Positions 47,719 to 56,121 of a stretch of 58,853 nucleotides of DNA are shown in pieces. How positions within the stretch are numbered: the stretch's first letter is position 1; the number at the start of each line of letters is the position of its first letter. Below the pieces are notes generated by a model that saw only the letters and a list, made by a program, of their open reading frames with translations, made no database searches and was not told where the DNA came from. The translations under genes and the position numbers were made by a program. Where the stretch lies: NCBI RefSeq assembly GCF_015690345.1, contig NZ_JADPUN010000032.1:1-58853 (forward strand), in the 5' to 3' direction. Source of the stretch: Plantactinospora alkalitolerans. Lineage in GTDB: Bacteria; Actinomycetota; Actinomycetes; Mycobacteriales; Micromonosporaceae.

Positions 47719-49974
47719 ATGGATGAATATGAGTTTGATGTTTTTTTGAGTTATAATCGGGCCGACGAGCCCTGGGTCCGATCCCTTTACCATCGGCTCC
47801 AGAGTTGCCAGTCACCTGGCGGGCCAATGCGCATTTTCTTCGCGCCTGAGTCCCTCCCGCCGGGAGCACTGATCGTGCGCGACCTCAGCGTCGCGCTTAA
47901 GGCAAGCCGCCGCGTCGTTGTCGTCCTGACCCCCGAGTGGATAGCATCGGACTGGACAAACTTCGAAGCGAGCATCGAGTTGTATCGGGATCCCGCTGCC
48001 AAGCAAATGCGGCTTGTGCCAATCGTGTTGCGAACATGCGAGGCACCGGATGAGTTAGCCCGGCTACGAAACATTGACTTCCGATCTGAGTCCGACTTCG
48101 AGCGATCTTTTGCCGAACTGGCCGCTGCGATCGAGGCGGGGCGCCATGCAGCCTCTGCGGAGTCAGCAGCCAAGCAAGATCGCGAACGCGTACTAAACGC
48201 CGCCGTCCTTCCGTGGAGCCCTCAGGGAAGCCCGAGCTTTCGCTTCCTGTGGCCCGAACGGTTTATTGACCCAACAGTGCGTCCTCACAAGTCTCTCGGG
48301 CCTCCCGTGCGTTTCGCAGCATGGGATTCGGCGCATCGGAACATCGGCGCAGTGGTGCTGGTTGGTGCGCCCGGAGGGGGCAAGACGACACTTCTTCGGT
48401 CGCTCTTTCTCCGAGATGATTCAATCTACTCGCCGCAGTACAAGGTGCACTTCATTACGGCAGGCACGGTCGTGGCCGACAGCAAGCGAGTGGGCTCCAA
48501 CGGAAGCCAATCCGATGATATGGCAGGGGGACACCTCGTGCTAATTGACGGCGTGGATGAGGTAGGAGCATCTGGGCTTGAGACCGTCATGAGTTACGCC
48601 GCTGAGGTGCGGGAACGGGGTGCCAAGATTCGTATAGCATGCCGTACAGACTTCTTCTTCCGCCACATCGCTATGCGTGACGACTGGAGTGGACTCTTCG
48701 GTGAGGTAGTCGAACTTCTGGAATGGACACGCAGCGATGCGGAGGTGTTTACCCAGCGATATGCGAACCAAGCTGGCGATCCCACACTTCTTCAAAGGGC
48801 AATCGAGTTGCTTGACAGAATTCCAAGCCCGTCACCACTTTGGCGCAACCCGCTGCAACTAACCCTGCTCTTGTATCTACTCCACTCCAGGGTCCACATA
48901 TCGCAGCAAGAGGTCACCTACCCGTACGCCCTTTACGGCGTGGTGTACCGTCACTGGCAACACAGAGAGCGGCATCGGGGAACAGGCCAAGTTTCCGCCC
49001 TCGCTGTCGAGAGCGCCCACGTGGCGGTGGCGAAAGCCCTCGATGCAACACGAGGCGACTCCCCCCCTCGATTGCGTGATGCCATTGCTGCAGCGATGGG
49101 CGACTCGCTAGATGCAGTTCTCGAAGATACGGCCTTCCGTGGACTGATTGATACCCGGCTCGACGACGACGGCGTCGAAGTCGTTATCGCTTTCCGGCAC
49201 GAGACATTCGCAGAGTTTGTAATATCTAGGTCCGTGATCAGCGCGTTTGAGCAAGGTGGGTACGCGATAGACAAGGCGCTGGCCGTGACGTATGGCAGCC
49301 ACATTAACAGGTTTGTGCGTAGTGGCTTAGAGTTCCGTGCGGCCGTTCGAGCGTCGCACATTCTTGAGAATCTCGTCACTCGTTATGAGGCGCTGCTTGT
49401 CGAGCGCCTTGCCGAAGGCAGCGGTCAGATGTCATATGCCGAGAACGACGCGATGCGCGAGCAGTTGGTCTACTACATTGGGCGGCTGCCTTCAGTGGCG
49501 AGCCGGAAGTTTCTTCGGCGCGCTTATGCCGCCGAGACTGCGCCAATCATCCGACGAAGTGCAGCACTGGGCGCTATCTCGCAAGGCGACCAGGAAATCG
49601 AGAGAGATTACCTTACGAGACTACGTATTGACCCGGCAGAGGACCTGCTGAATCGATCTGTCCAAATTATATACTTTAACGACGACAAGGGAGACTTCCA
49701 TAACTACCGAGACCTGGGCTCTGTCTCATGGAGACGGACCCGAGATCACATCTTCGAACGACTCGTTACAAGCGGCGTTCGTGAGATGGGTCTGCGATGG
49801 TGGGACATGGAGACGTTGCTGTCATTCTTTAGAAGCAGGCCTAACGATGCTCTGTCCGCTACGGAGATAGAGGTGCTGAAGGGTATGCTGTGCGGAGACA
49901 GGTCAACGGATCGTGCTTGCGCGATCGCGGCGACTCGTGACCTGCTACTGACCGAAGCAAGCCCGGGCTACTAA
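47719..49974 (+). CDS. TIR-domain STAND NTPase (NACHT-like)
   Basis: Candidate anti-phage sensor-effector of 751 residues. An N-terminal TIR domain (1-150: DVFLSYNRADEPWVRSLYHRL, PEWIASDWTNFEASIEL, with Glu83 as likely NADase residue) is followed by a NACHT-like STAND NTPase (about 180-500). Walker A is GAPGGGKTT (216-224), Walker B LVLIDGVDEV (273-282), and IACRTDFFF is sensor-like. The winged-helix region includes WRNPLQLTLLLYLL and FRHETFAEFVISRSV. A helical C-terminal half probably recognises the trigger. In known TIR-STAND systems binding of a phage protein causes oligomerisation and NAD depletion. It is atypical in codon use and sits between the radical SAM and Nudix genes. Confidence 0.9.
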   Translation: MDEYEFDVFLSYNRADEPWVRSLYHRLQSCQSPGGPMRIFFAPESLPPGALIVRDLSVALKASRRVVVVLTPEWIASDWTNFEASIELYRDPAAKQMRLVPIVLRTCEAPDELARLRNIDFRSESDFERSFAELAAAIEAGRHAASAESAAKQDRERVLNAAVLPWSPQGSPSFRFLWPERFIDPTVRPHKSLGPPVRFAAWDSAHRNIGAVVLVGAPGGGKTTLLRSLFLRDDSIYSPQYKVHFITAGTVVADSKRVGSNGSQSDDMAGGHLVLIDGVDEVGASGLETVMSYAAEVRERGAKIRIACRTDFFFRHIAMRDDWSGLFGEVVELLEWTRSDAEVFTQRYANQAGDPTLLQRAIELLDRIPSPSPLWRNPLQLTLLLYLLHSRVHISQQEVTYPYALYGVVYRHWQHRERHRGTGQVSALAVESAHVAVAKALDATRGDSPPRLRDAIAAAMGDSLDAVLEDTAFRGLIDTRLDDDGVEVVIAFRHETFAEFVISRSVISAFEQGGYAIDKALAVTYGSHINRFVRSGLEFRAAVRASHILENLVTRYEALLVERLAEGSGQMSYAENDAMREQLVYYIGRLPSVASRKFLRRAYAAETAPIIRRSAALGAISQGDQEIERDYLTRLRIDPAEDLLNRSVQIIYFNDDKGDFHNYRDLGSVSWRRTRDHIFERLVTSGVREMGLRWWDMETLLSFFRSRPNDALSATEIEVLKGMLCGDRSTDRACAIAATRDLLLTEASPGY

Positions 49975-50032
49975 CCGAAGCCAGCTCGGGCTGCATTTCC
50001 TACAGACGGCGCTTCGCGGGCTAGTCAACCGG

Positions 50033-50572
50033 GTGAGCAATCCCCGAGGATACCATTGGATAGGTACACAAAAGATGGATAACAAGCATTTCAGATTCAT
50101 AATTTCTGTCATCGGATATGTCGTCGACGACGACGGAAATGTCCTGCTGAGCAGACACCCGAAACGAGGATGGGAGGTCCCCGGAGGTGCGATCGAGTTC
50201 GGCGAGGACGGTGTGAGTGCCCTCGTCAGGGAGGTGCAGGAGGAAACCGGTTACACGGTCGCTGTCAACGGTTTCGTGGGTATGTATTTCGACCTTGACG
50301 ACGAGACGCTTGTCCTTCAGTTTCGATGCCAGCCCAATGGGTCAGGTCCGCGTAAAGTTGTGGGTTCAGAAGAAGCCCGTTGGTTTTTGCCTGAAGAGGC
50401 CAGACGCCTCGTAAGCGCCGAACCTGCTCGCAGTCGTCTCCTTGATGCACTGGCCGAGGACGGCCGAGTCGCCTTTCGAGGTTTTCGCTCCAACCCCTAT
50501 AGTCTCCTCCGCAGCGAGGTATGGATACCTGAACCGAGCGCCATGAAGCCAGATTCGGAAACGATAGGCTAG
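50033..50572 (+). CDS. Nudix hydrolase
   Basis: Pyrophosphohydrolase acting on nucleoside-diphosphate-linked compounds, 179 residues from GTG 50033; ATG 50075 is an alternative start closer to the domain. The complete Nudix box is Gly52-x5-Glu58-x7-Arg66-Glu67-Val-x-Glu70-Glu71-x-Gly73 in GAIEFGEDGVSALVREVQEE. The core fold has FIISVIGYVVDDDGNVLLSRHPKRGWEVPGG. The substrate cannot be predicted. It lies 58 bases after the TIR-STAND gene in the same direction and converges with the kinase-like gene. Low G+C like its neighbours. Confidence 0.92.
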   Translation: MSNPRGYHWIGTQKMDNKHFRFIISVIGYVVDDDGNVLLSRHPKRGWEVPGGAIEFGEDGVSALVREVQEETGYTVAVNGFVGMYFDLDDETLVLQFRCQPNGSGPRKVVGSEEARWFLPEEARRLVSAEPARSRLLDALAEDGRVAFRGFRSNPYSLLRSEVWIPEPSAMKPDSETIG

Positions 50573-50698
50573 GCGCTGTTCCGCGGGTTTTCGTCAGCTA
50601 GAGCATGCCTCATCTGCATGATGAGCCCCTCAGTTCCATGCCCAAGGAGTCACAGCTCACATAAGCGGGGTTCCAGGTGACCGCGAACGGCGGCCTTT
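50573..50698. other. Convergent gap with small hairpin
   Basis: Short space between the converging Nudix and kinase-like genes. CTCATC and GATGAG around 50607-50625 form a small 6-bp hairpin that could help termination. Nothing else is visible. Confidence 0.35.
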
Positions 50699-51748
50699 CT
50701 ATTCCGGTATGAAGTCGCGCTTGAGGCCTTCGTCTGCGATATCTCGATACACTGCGAAGTATGCAACTCTACTCAATGTGCCGCGTGCGACCTGCTCTTC
50801 GAAGTTGAAAAGCCTCTCCTCGTCGTAGATATACGGCGCAAGCCTGTAGATCCCGCGCTCATAAAGGCCGAACAAAAGCTTCGACGGCTCAAGCGACCGA
50901 TTGAGTTCTCTAAATAGTTTCGATATCCTGTAAGTGGGCTCGCCCTCGTTGGACAGGTTCAATCCGTCCAGGTCCGTCCCAAGATCGCCTATGTCGATAG
51001 GCTCGCCTACCGACTCTAGATCACGCGCTGAATTGAAGTACCCTCCTCCAAAGTCAACGCGTGTCTCCGCGGCCAGCATGATCTCGAAGTCCGGCCTGAG
51101 TGGACTTCTCTTCAAAGTTGGCGTGATGTGGTCTTCCCAGATTTTTTGAACGGCTTCTTCGCTAGTGGCGATATCATCATTGATGAGTATTTTGTCGAAG
51201 ACCCTCATTGGACCGTCTGGCGTTGGAACAACGGGATTAAGGAGAAGATAGTCGATGGCATCAGCTTGGTATCGCAATCTCGCGTCAATAACCTTTGGTT
51301 CGTCGCGCCCCCGCGAAAGCAAACGGTTACGCAGCACTGCGATTTGCGAGTCATGATCGCCCTTGGACGCTAGAACGCCGATCGAGTACAGGCGGTTGCC
51401 ATATGCTTTTCGCAGGCTACCGGCACCCTCGTCTGACGGATACACGCTATGGATGGAGATCCGATCGCCACTCGCCATCTTGTCGATCTCATCCAGGCTT
51501 GTGCCATAAAGAACCTGCCCGCCTATTTGGTGGGTAATTACCCATTGGCCCGACGCCGTCACACGGTTGAACTCCTGCTGCGAAACACTTCGGTAGGAGG
51601 GATCGGCGTCCGGTGAGGAGGGTCTGGTCGTGACCGTCGAGACCCGGTGAACGCTCTCAGCATGCGCACGCAAGATGGAGTTCAGAATCGTATCCTTGCC
51701 CACGCCGTATGGGCCGCTCATATTGAGCAAGACGTACGGGCGGCTCAT
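50699..51748 (-). CDS. Guanylate kinase-like protein with unknown C-terminal domain
   Basis: Protein of 349 residues. The N-terminal 185 residues resemble guanylate kinase: P-loop SGPYGVGKDT (11-20), VSTVTTRPSSPDADPSYRSVSQQEF and the GMP-binding-like HQIGGQVLYGTSLDEID, then SRGRDEPKVIDARLRYQADAIDY in the lid/helix position. The remaining 165 residues (FEIMLAAETRVDFGGGYFNSARDLES onward) match no family I know. The start ATG 51748 follows AGGGAGCGA. It converges with the Nudix gene and is the last gene of the low-G+C island. A role in phosphorylating a purine or modified nucleotide is inferred. Confidence 0.8.
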   Translation of the reverse strand: MSRPYVLLNMSGPYGVGKDTILNSILRAHAESVHRVSTVTTRPSSPDADPSYRSVSQQEFNRVTASGQWVITHQIGGQVLYGTSLDEIDKMASGDRISIHSVYPSDEGAGSLRKAYGNRLYSIGVLASKGDHDSQIAVLRNRLLSRGRDEPKVIDARLRYQADAIDYLLLNPVVPTPDGPMRVFDKILINDDIATSEEAVQKIWEDHITPTLKRSPLRPDFEIMLAAETRVDFGGGYFNSARDLESVGEPIDIGDLGTDLDGLNLSNEGEPTYRISKLFRELNRSLEPSKLLFGLYERGIYRLAPYIYDEERLFNFEEQVARGTLSRVAYFAVYRDIADEGLKRDFIPE

Positions 51749-52231
51749 GATTCGCTCCCTGCTCGATGCGTTGTCTGGTGTTGTGCAAGCAGACTACCGC
51801 CCGGCGTAGCACTACGCGCCCGCACCCCCGCAGCCGGCCTCCTCAGCGTCGGTGCCAGTGTGGCGAGCAGGTTGGCGGCTCCCCGAACATGCCGGAACGC
51901 CGTGACCTGCCCGGCCCGGATCCCTCGACCAAACGTGTGAAGGTCCGGCCGCTCTGTGGGTGGGCGAGCACCAGCAGGGTCTGGCGTCCGCGCATTAGCC
52001 GCCGCCATAGTGACCGGATCGGGATGAAAGGCTGCTATACCAGATCACCCAGGCGGGTCGTGTGCGCGGTAGAGACCATTAGTCATCGTTCTGGGGTACG
52101 AGGCTAATCACCAGCGTATGCCTGCCGCGGTCGCGCGGCCCTTAGCGGTGGCCGGATGTGTGTCCCTCATGCGGGCGATAGTGCCTGCTGTCGGCGCAGG
52201 GGCCGGCTCGGTGTGGACGTGTTTGCCTGGC
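51749..52231. other. Right margin of the island, no supported gene
   Basis: In this 483-base stretch the composition returns to host level. Several frames run through it on both strands, for example a minus-strand frame at 51745-52008 with TFGRGIRAGQVTAFRHVRGA. None has a recognisable family or a good RBS. It may contain remains of element genes. The A+T-richer part at 52060-52110 may hold a promoter. Confidence 0.4.
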
Positions 52232-52513
52232 TTAAAGGATGGGCAGGTCGGCCCCGAACTCGCGGAGCCGGTCCGTTCGGGCGTACAGCGCCGCTCGGAC
52301 GGCGGCGAAGGACACTCCAGGCGCGCGGTTGGTTCGTTCGACGTCCCGGACGATCCGGCTGACCATCGCGAGCCGAGCCTTGGCCTCGGCCAGCCGTGAT
52401 TGAAGGTCGCACAGGGCCTGCTTGCAGGAGGCAAGTTCAGCTTTCAGTCGCTCGTTTCGCTGTTCGAGCGTCATGGGTGGTGGCGGGTCGGAGCTGTACG
52501 CGTCCACTCGCAC
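52232..52513 (-). CDS. Small coiled-coil protein
   Basis: Predicted protein of 93 residues. GTG 52513 is chosen because GAGGAGGG lies six bases upstream; the frame is open further. A short Pro-rich start is followed by a coiled coil (EQRNERLKAELASCKQALCDLQSRLAEAKARLAMVSRIVRDVE) and a helical end (FAAVRAALYARTDRLREFGAD). No known family. It is divergent from the HTH gene at 52738, and both may be relics of an integrative element. Confidence 0.5.
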   Translation of the reverse strand: MRVDAYSSDPPPPMTLEQRNERLKAELASCKQALCDLQSRLAEAKARLAMVSRIVRDVERTNRAPGVSFAAVRAALYARTDRLREFGADLPIL

Positions 52514-52737
52514 GGGCTGCCCTCCTCGGCAGGTAGGTAGGTAGGCGGTGGGGGCTGCCACCGGGCGCCGGAGGAACTGGGAAAGGACCGGCGGCAGCCC
52601 CCGTTCAGCACCCCGCCCGACCGCCTGCGATGGCTACCCGGACGAGGGCCAGCCCGATCGTCTCGCGAGTCATGCCCACTGCGCAAGTGTACAGAGCGAT
52701 GTGTCAGATGAATCTACCGGAGCAGATCGGGTAGGCC

Positions 52738-52986
52738 ATGCTGGTGAGTACGATCGCGCCCATGGCCAAGTTGCCCGGTCCTCTCGTCGGACCTGCGGAA
52801 ATACAGGCGATGCTGGGTGTTGGGCGGTCGCGGGCGCGGCAGATCATCAATCAGCGAAACTTCCCGGAGCCGTACCAGACACTCATCGGCGGGTCCGTCT
52901 GGGTCCGAGCCGAGGTCGAAGCATGGATCAAGAAGCACCGCCAGCCTCGACCGCCAGTCGCCGACGACGAGGACGAGCCAGGCTGA
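52738..52986 (+). CDS. AlpA/excisionase-like helix-turn-helix protein
   Basis: Small DNA-binding protein of 82 residues, starting at ATG 52738 (ATG 52762, MAKLPGPL, is also possible). The HTH reads LVGPAEIQAMLGVGRSRARQIINQRNFPEPYQTLIGGSVWVRAEVEAWIKKH, matching the MerR-like winged helix of AlpA and Xis proteins. These act as regulators or recombination directionality factors of integrated elements. No integrase gene is seen in the window. Its place next to the right edge of the low-G+C island suggests a mobile-element origin. Confidence 0.75.
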   Translation: MLVSTIAPMAKLPGPLVGPAEIQAMLGVGRSRARQIINQRNFPEPYQTLIGGSVWVRAEVEAWIKKHRQPRPPVADDEDEPG

Positions 52987-53000
52987 GGGAGCGGGGTCCC

Positions 53001-53059
53001 GACACCCTCTACCCGGTTAAGGGATCGTCCAGACGGCCACCCGGGCGTTAGACACCCTC
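53001..53059. repeat. 9-bp direct repeat near the DUF998 stop
   Basis: GACACCCTC occurs at 53001-53009 and again at 53051-53059, flanking about 40 bases that include GGTTAAGGGATCGTCC. It lies between the HTH gene and the DUF998 gene. It could be a short target-site duplication but is too short to be sure. Confidence 0.3.
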
Positions 53060-53749
53060 AGACAGCCGATGGCCTGCCGTGGACGGCTCGTCGGCCCGAC
53101 TACGGGTCTCGGCGAGCAGCCGCAGGGCGAGCATTGTGATCCAGGCCCAGTCGACGGCGATCATCACTCGTTGGATCAGGCCGGCCGACGGATGAGCCGT
53201 CTCCCACGCCGTACCGAAGGTGACGAGTAGGGCCAGGCCGGCGAGTCCGGTGAGGATGTCGTACCCGGCCCAGGCGCGACCGTACGGACGGGTGACGGAC
53301 CAGCGGGCGAGGACGAAGCAGGCGATCGGCACCGACAGGAACACCACGATGCCGAGATTGTCGTGCAGGACGCCGTGCCAACTGGTGCCCGCGCTGCCGT
53401 CGCCCGAGGCGCCGGGCGGGTAGTCACGGGTCGGATCCATCACGAAGGTGCCGGAGAGCAGCAGGCCGAGCGCGTACGCACCGATCAGGAGCGGTCCCCA
53501 CCGGCTCGCGCGGCCGGGGTACAGGGCGCGGCGGAGCCCGACGGCGAAGCCGAGGAGCAACAGTCCAGTCAGGACGAAGTTGGTGATCTGGATCCAGCCG
53601 CGCGGACCGAGGCTCAGCGCGCTCACCGGGTGGTACGTCGGGTCGTAGCCGGCCCGGGTGGCGCCGTCGACCAGGAATATCAGGATGAACAGCGCCGGGG
53701 CGACCGCCCCGCAGCCGAGCAGTGTCCGGGTCAGGCGATGGGTCGACAT
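53048..53749 (-). CDS. DUF998 integral membrane protein
   Basis: Protein of 233 residues; ATG 53749 has GGAGGACGC upstream and is preferred over the longer frame. Six TM helices are visible (about 8-27, 47-67, 77-96, 122-142, 160-178, 190-210). Family features of DUF998 include YDPTYHPVSALSLGPRGWIQITNFVLTG and the HDNLGIVVFLSVPIACFVLARW segment. The function of the family is unknown. Codon use is host-like, so this gene lies outside the island. Confidence 0.85.
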   Translation of the reverse strand: MSTHRLTRTLLGCGAVAPALFILIFLVDGATRAGYDPTYHPVSALSLGPRGWIQITNFVLTGLLLLGFAVGLRRALYPGRASRWGPLLIGAYALGLLLSGTFVMDPTRDYPPGASGDGSAGTSWHGVLHDNLGIVVFLSVPIACFVLARWSVTRPYGRAWAGYDILTGLAGLALLVTFGTAWETAHPSAGLIQRVMIAVDWAWITMLALRLLAETRSRADEPSTAGHRLSEGV

Positions 53750-53873
53750 GCGTCCTCCGGGGCCATCGACCCATGATCCGCCATCACCGGTCACCCCACA
53801 AACAGCGCCTTCTACGGCAGCAGCGGGGGTGACCGGCTCGGCAACCGGACCTGACAGTCCCGATCGAGGCGCG

Positions 53874-55055
53874 TCAGGGGATGAACCGTACCTCCGGGAA
53901 GGCCCGGCTCGGCCCGTCGAGCAGGTGTCCCCGGTGGCGTAGGTGCAGGTCGAAGAACGCCAGCGGGTACGCCTGCTGGATCCGTACCCCCCGCACCGGG
54001 TCGAGGGTGCCGACCCAGCCGGCGAGTTCCTCGTCGCTCATCCCGATGACTTTGGCCAGTTGCGGGACCAGCCACTGTTGGTCGATGTACGACCCGTGGG
54101 CCGCGCCGTCGGCCTGCACGTTGAGCCGCCATCCGTGCAGCTTCGCCCAGAACTCCTCGACGGGCTCGGTGGCCCGGGTGAACTCCGCGGTCATCAGCAT
54201 GAACGGCCGGTCGAGTTCGCCGACCCGTGGATTCGACTCCATCGGGCCGTCGAAGCCGAGCCCCGCCCGGACCCGCCGGTCCTCGTTCATCACGAGGGCG
54301 GTCGCGGTCGCGCCCTTCGACCAGCCGAACATGCCGATCCGGCGCAGGTCGAGCGCGGCACCGAGTCCGGCCGGCAGCGGGCGGTGCTCGGCGTCGGGGT
54401 TGCGGCCGGCGGCGAGGTCCTCGATGCGGTCGAGGACGAACCGGATGTCGTAGCAGGAGTCCCAGGGGGTGAACGACAGCTCGCCGGGGACGGTGAGCCG
54501 GCCGTCGGGGAACTCGCTGAACCCGTCGTACGTGTGATCCACGGTGACCACGACGTACCCGTGGCTGGCGAGTTCCTGGACCACGATGGTGGCCTCGGCG
54601 CGGTGATCGTCGTTGCCGTGGGAGTACACGAGCACGGGCAGCCGTCCGGATGTCCGCAGTACGGAAGCTCCCTGGTGGCCGGACGTGGGGGGCGCCGCCG
54701 CGACATCGGCGTCGAACCCGACGGATTCAAGCAGTGCGCGAAACGGTGCGGCGGGCATCCACGGCGCCACCGGATGACGCCGGGCGTCCCGGGTGGCCGG
54801 GTACCAGACGCTCGCCATCAGTTCGCGGTAGTGCCCCGGGCCGGCGACCGGATCCGGGCGGGATCTGTCGACGAGGTGCAGCGCCACGGTGCCGATCCGG
54901 TGCGGCCCGGTGGGCCGGGGAAGCGTGAGCCGTGCCGGGCCGGGCGTGGCCGACGCCGGGGCCGCCGACGCGCGGCCGGCGCCGCCGAGCGGTACGACGA
55001 CCCCGGTGGCGAGCGCGGTGGCGAGCAGGTGTCGGCGGGTCAGGGCGGTGGTCAT
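53874..55055 (-). CDS. Tat-exported PAF-acetylhydrolase-like alpha/beta hydrolase
   Basis: Secreted serine esterase of 393 residues. The twin-arginine signal is TRRHLLATALATGVVVP with Ala-rich cleavage region ASAAPA. The alpha/beta-hydrolase fold has LPVLVYSHGNDDHR (oxyanion region), nucleophile Ser in FGWSKGAT, a likely Asp in GLGFDGPM and His in GAAHGSYID. It resembles the platelet-activating-factor acetylhydrolase/chlorophyllase group, which cleaves short acyl chains from lipids or esters. Its start overlaps the stop of the regulator gene upstream, so they are co-translated. Confidence 0.88.
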   Translation of the reverse strand: MTTALTRRHLLATALATGVVVPLGGAGRASAAPASATPGPARLTLPRPTGPHRIGTVALHLVDRSRPDPVAGPGHYRELMASVWYPATRDARRHPVAPWMPAAPFRALLESVGFDADVAAAPPTSGHQGASVLRTSGRLPVLVYSHGNDDHRAEATIVVQELASHGYVVVTVDHTYDGFSEFPDGRLTVPGELSFTPWDSCYDIRFVLDRIEDLAAGRNPDAEHRPLPAGLGAALDLRRIGMFGWSKGATATALVMNEDRRVRAGLGFDGPMESNPRVGELDRPFMLMTAEFTRATEPVEEFWAKLHGWRLNVQADGAAHGSYIDQQWLVPQLAKVIGMSDEELAGWVGTLDPVRGVRIQQAYPLAFFDLHLRHRGHLLDGPSRAFPEVRFIP

Positions 55056-55417
55056 CGGTCCTCCGGAATGTCGGTCGTCTCGACGCGGGCGATGAGCTGC
55101 TTGAGCCGGGCGATCTCCTCGGCGAGTGCGGCGTTGCCGGCTGCGGTGAGGGTGATCCAGGTCCGGCCACGCCGCCCGGCGTAGCCCTTCTCGACCTCGA
55201 CCAGACCGGCCGTCTCCAGGACGGCCAGGTGCTGGGAGAGGTTGCCGGCGGTCAGCGCCAACTGGGTACGCAGGAAGCCGAACTCCACCCGGCGGGCCTC
55301 GTGCGCGATGGTGAGGATGCCGAGCCGGACCCGCTGGTGCACCACGTCGTCGAGCCCGGTGACCGGATGCGGGGATTCGGTCTGGTCCGGCGCGGGGGTG
55401 TCGACGGGTCCGGTCAC
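55052..55417 (-). CDS. Winged-helix transcriptional regulator
   Basis: DNA-binding protein of 121 residues. GTG 55417 overlaps the stop of the upstream gene and is the likely start; a longer frame reads into that gene. A Pro-rich start is followed by an ArsR/MarR-like winged helix: VVHQRVRLGILTIAHEARRVEFGFLRTQLALTAGNLSQHLAVLETAGLVEVEKGYAGRRGRTWITLT, then a helical end. No cysteine metal site is seen. It probably controls its own operon with the membrane protein and the hydrolase. Confidence 0.88.
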   Translation of the reverse strand: MTGPVDTPAPDQTESPHPVTGLDDVVHQRVRLGILTIAHEARRVEFGFLRTQLALTAGNLSQHLAVLETAGLVEVEKGYAGRRGRTWITLTAAGNAALAEEIARLKQLIARVETTDIPEDR

Positions 55418-56121
55418 CGGGGCCGCCGCAGCCGTTGCGCCAGTGCGAAACCGGCGCTGCCCAGCAGCAGCACGCCGCCGCTGATCACCAGCATCGGCGC
55501 GAACCCCCACTTGTCTCCCCAGTGGTTCCCCCAGCCGAAGTTCATCGGCACGATCACGACCACCAGGTACCCGAGGGCGAACAGCAGCAGCGCGGGGTGG
55601 CGTTCCAGCCAGGCCAGCACCAGCAGCGCCAGCCCGACCGAGCCGGAGAAGTCGGTCAGGCGGAAGAGCGCGAGGACGACCCAGGGCAGGGGGCGCTCAA
55701 GGTCCGGCGGCGGCAGGAGCTCGCGCGCCACGAACACATGCAGGGTGGTGAACAGGGCGAGCATCGCGATGCCCGCGATGGCGTACGGCGCGATCCGGGT
55801 CTCCAGGCCCCGGGCCCGGGCGACCCGCAGGTATCCGACGGCGCTGACCACGTATCCCAGCACCAGCGCCGTCCACCAGTAGAAGGTCGCGGTCTGGAAC
55901 CACACCTGGCACGCCTGGCCGCCGTCGCCCATCGGCTTGCAGTTGCTGACGACCGTGTGGCCGTATCGGTAGGCGGGGATCGCGCCGAGGGTCACCAGGC
56001 CCAGCACCAGCAACGGCAGCCAGGTCACCCGTTGGGCGAGCCGCACCCGGTGCGCGAGGTCGCGCGCCTCAGTCAGTAGCCGGCGGGGGTCACCGCCGGC
56101 AGGAACCGCATCGGAAGTCAT
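55414..56121 (-). CDS. Integral membrane protein, first gene of the hydrolase operon
   Basis: Protein of 235 residues from ATG 56121 (MTSDAVPAGGDPRRLL); the frame is open upstream without a good start. After a cytoplasmic helix (LLTEARDLAHRVRLAQRVTW) there are about six TM helices (40-56, 83-99, 113-129, 150-168, 176-193, 205-222). Two cysteines flank an extracellular loop (SNCKPMGDGGQACQVW). No known family is recognised. The stop overlaps the regulator start (GTGA), indicating an operon of membrane protein, regulator and hydrolase. Confidence 0.75.
   Translation of the reverse strand: MTSDAVPAGGDPRRLLTEARDLAHRVRLAQRVTWLPLLVLGLVTLGAIPAYRYGHTVVSNCKPMGDGGQACQVWFQTATFYWWTALVLGYVVSAVGYLRVARARGLETRIAPYAIAGIAMLALFTTLHVFVARELLPPPDLERPLPWVVLALFRLTDFSGSVGLALLVLAWLERHPALLLFALGYLVVVIVPMNFGWGNHWGDKWGFAPMLVISGGVLLLGSAGFALAQRLRRPR

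Noticed and set aside
51745-52008. Minus-strand 87-codon frame at the right island margin
   Set aside because: Overlaps plus-strand frames of similar quality and shows no known family or RBS.
52118-52399. Plus-strand 93-codon frame overlapping the coiled-coil gene
   Set aside because: The opposite strand has a better RBS and a coherent coiled-coil protein; this frame looks like its shadow.
52530-52545. GGTA tetranucleotide run upstream of the coiled-coil gene
   Set aside because: Only about four units; too short to call a functional repeat.
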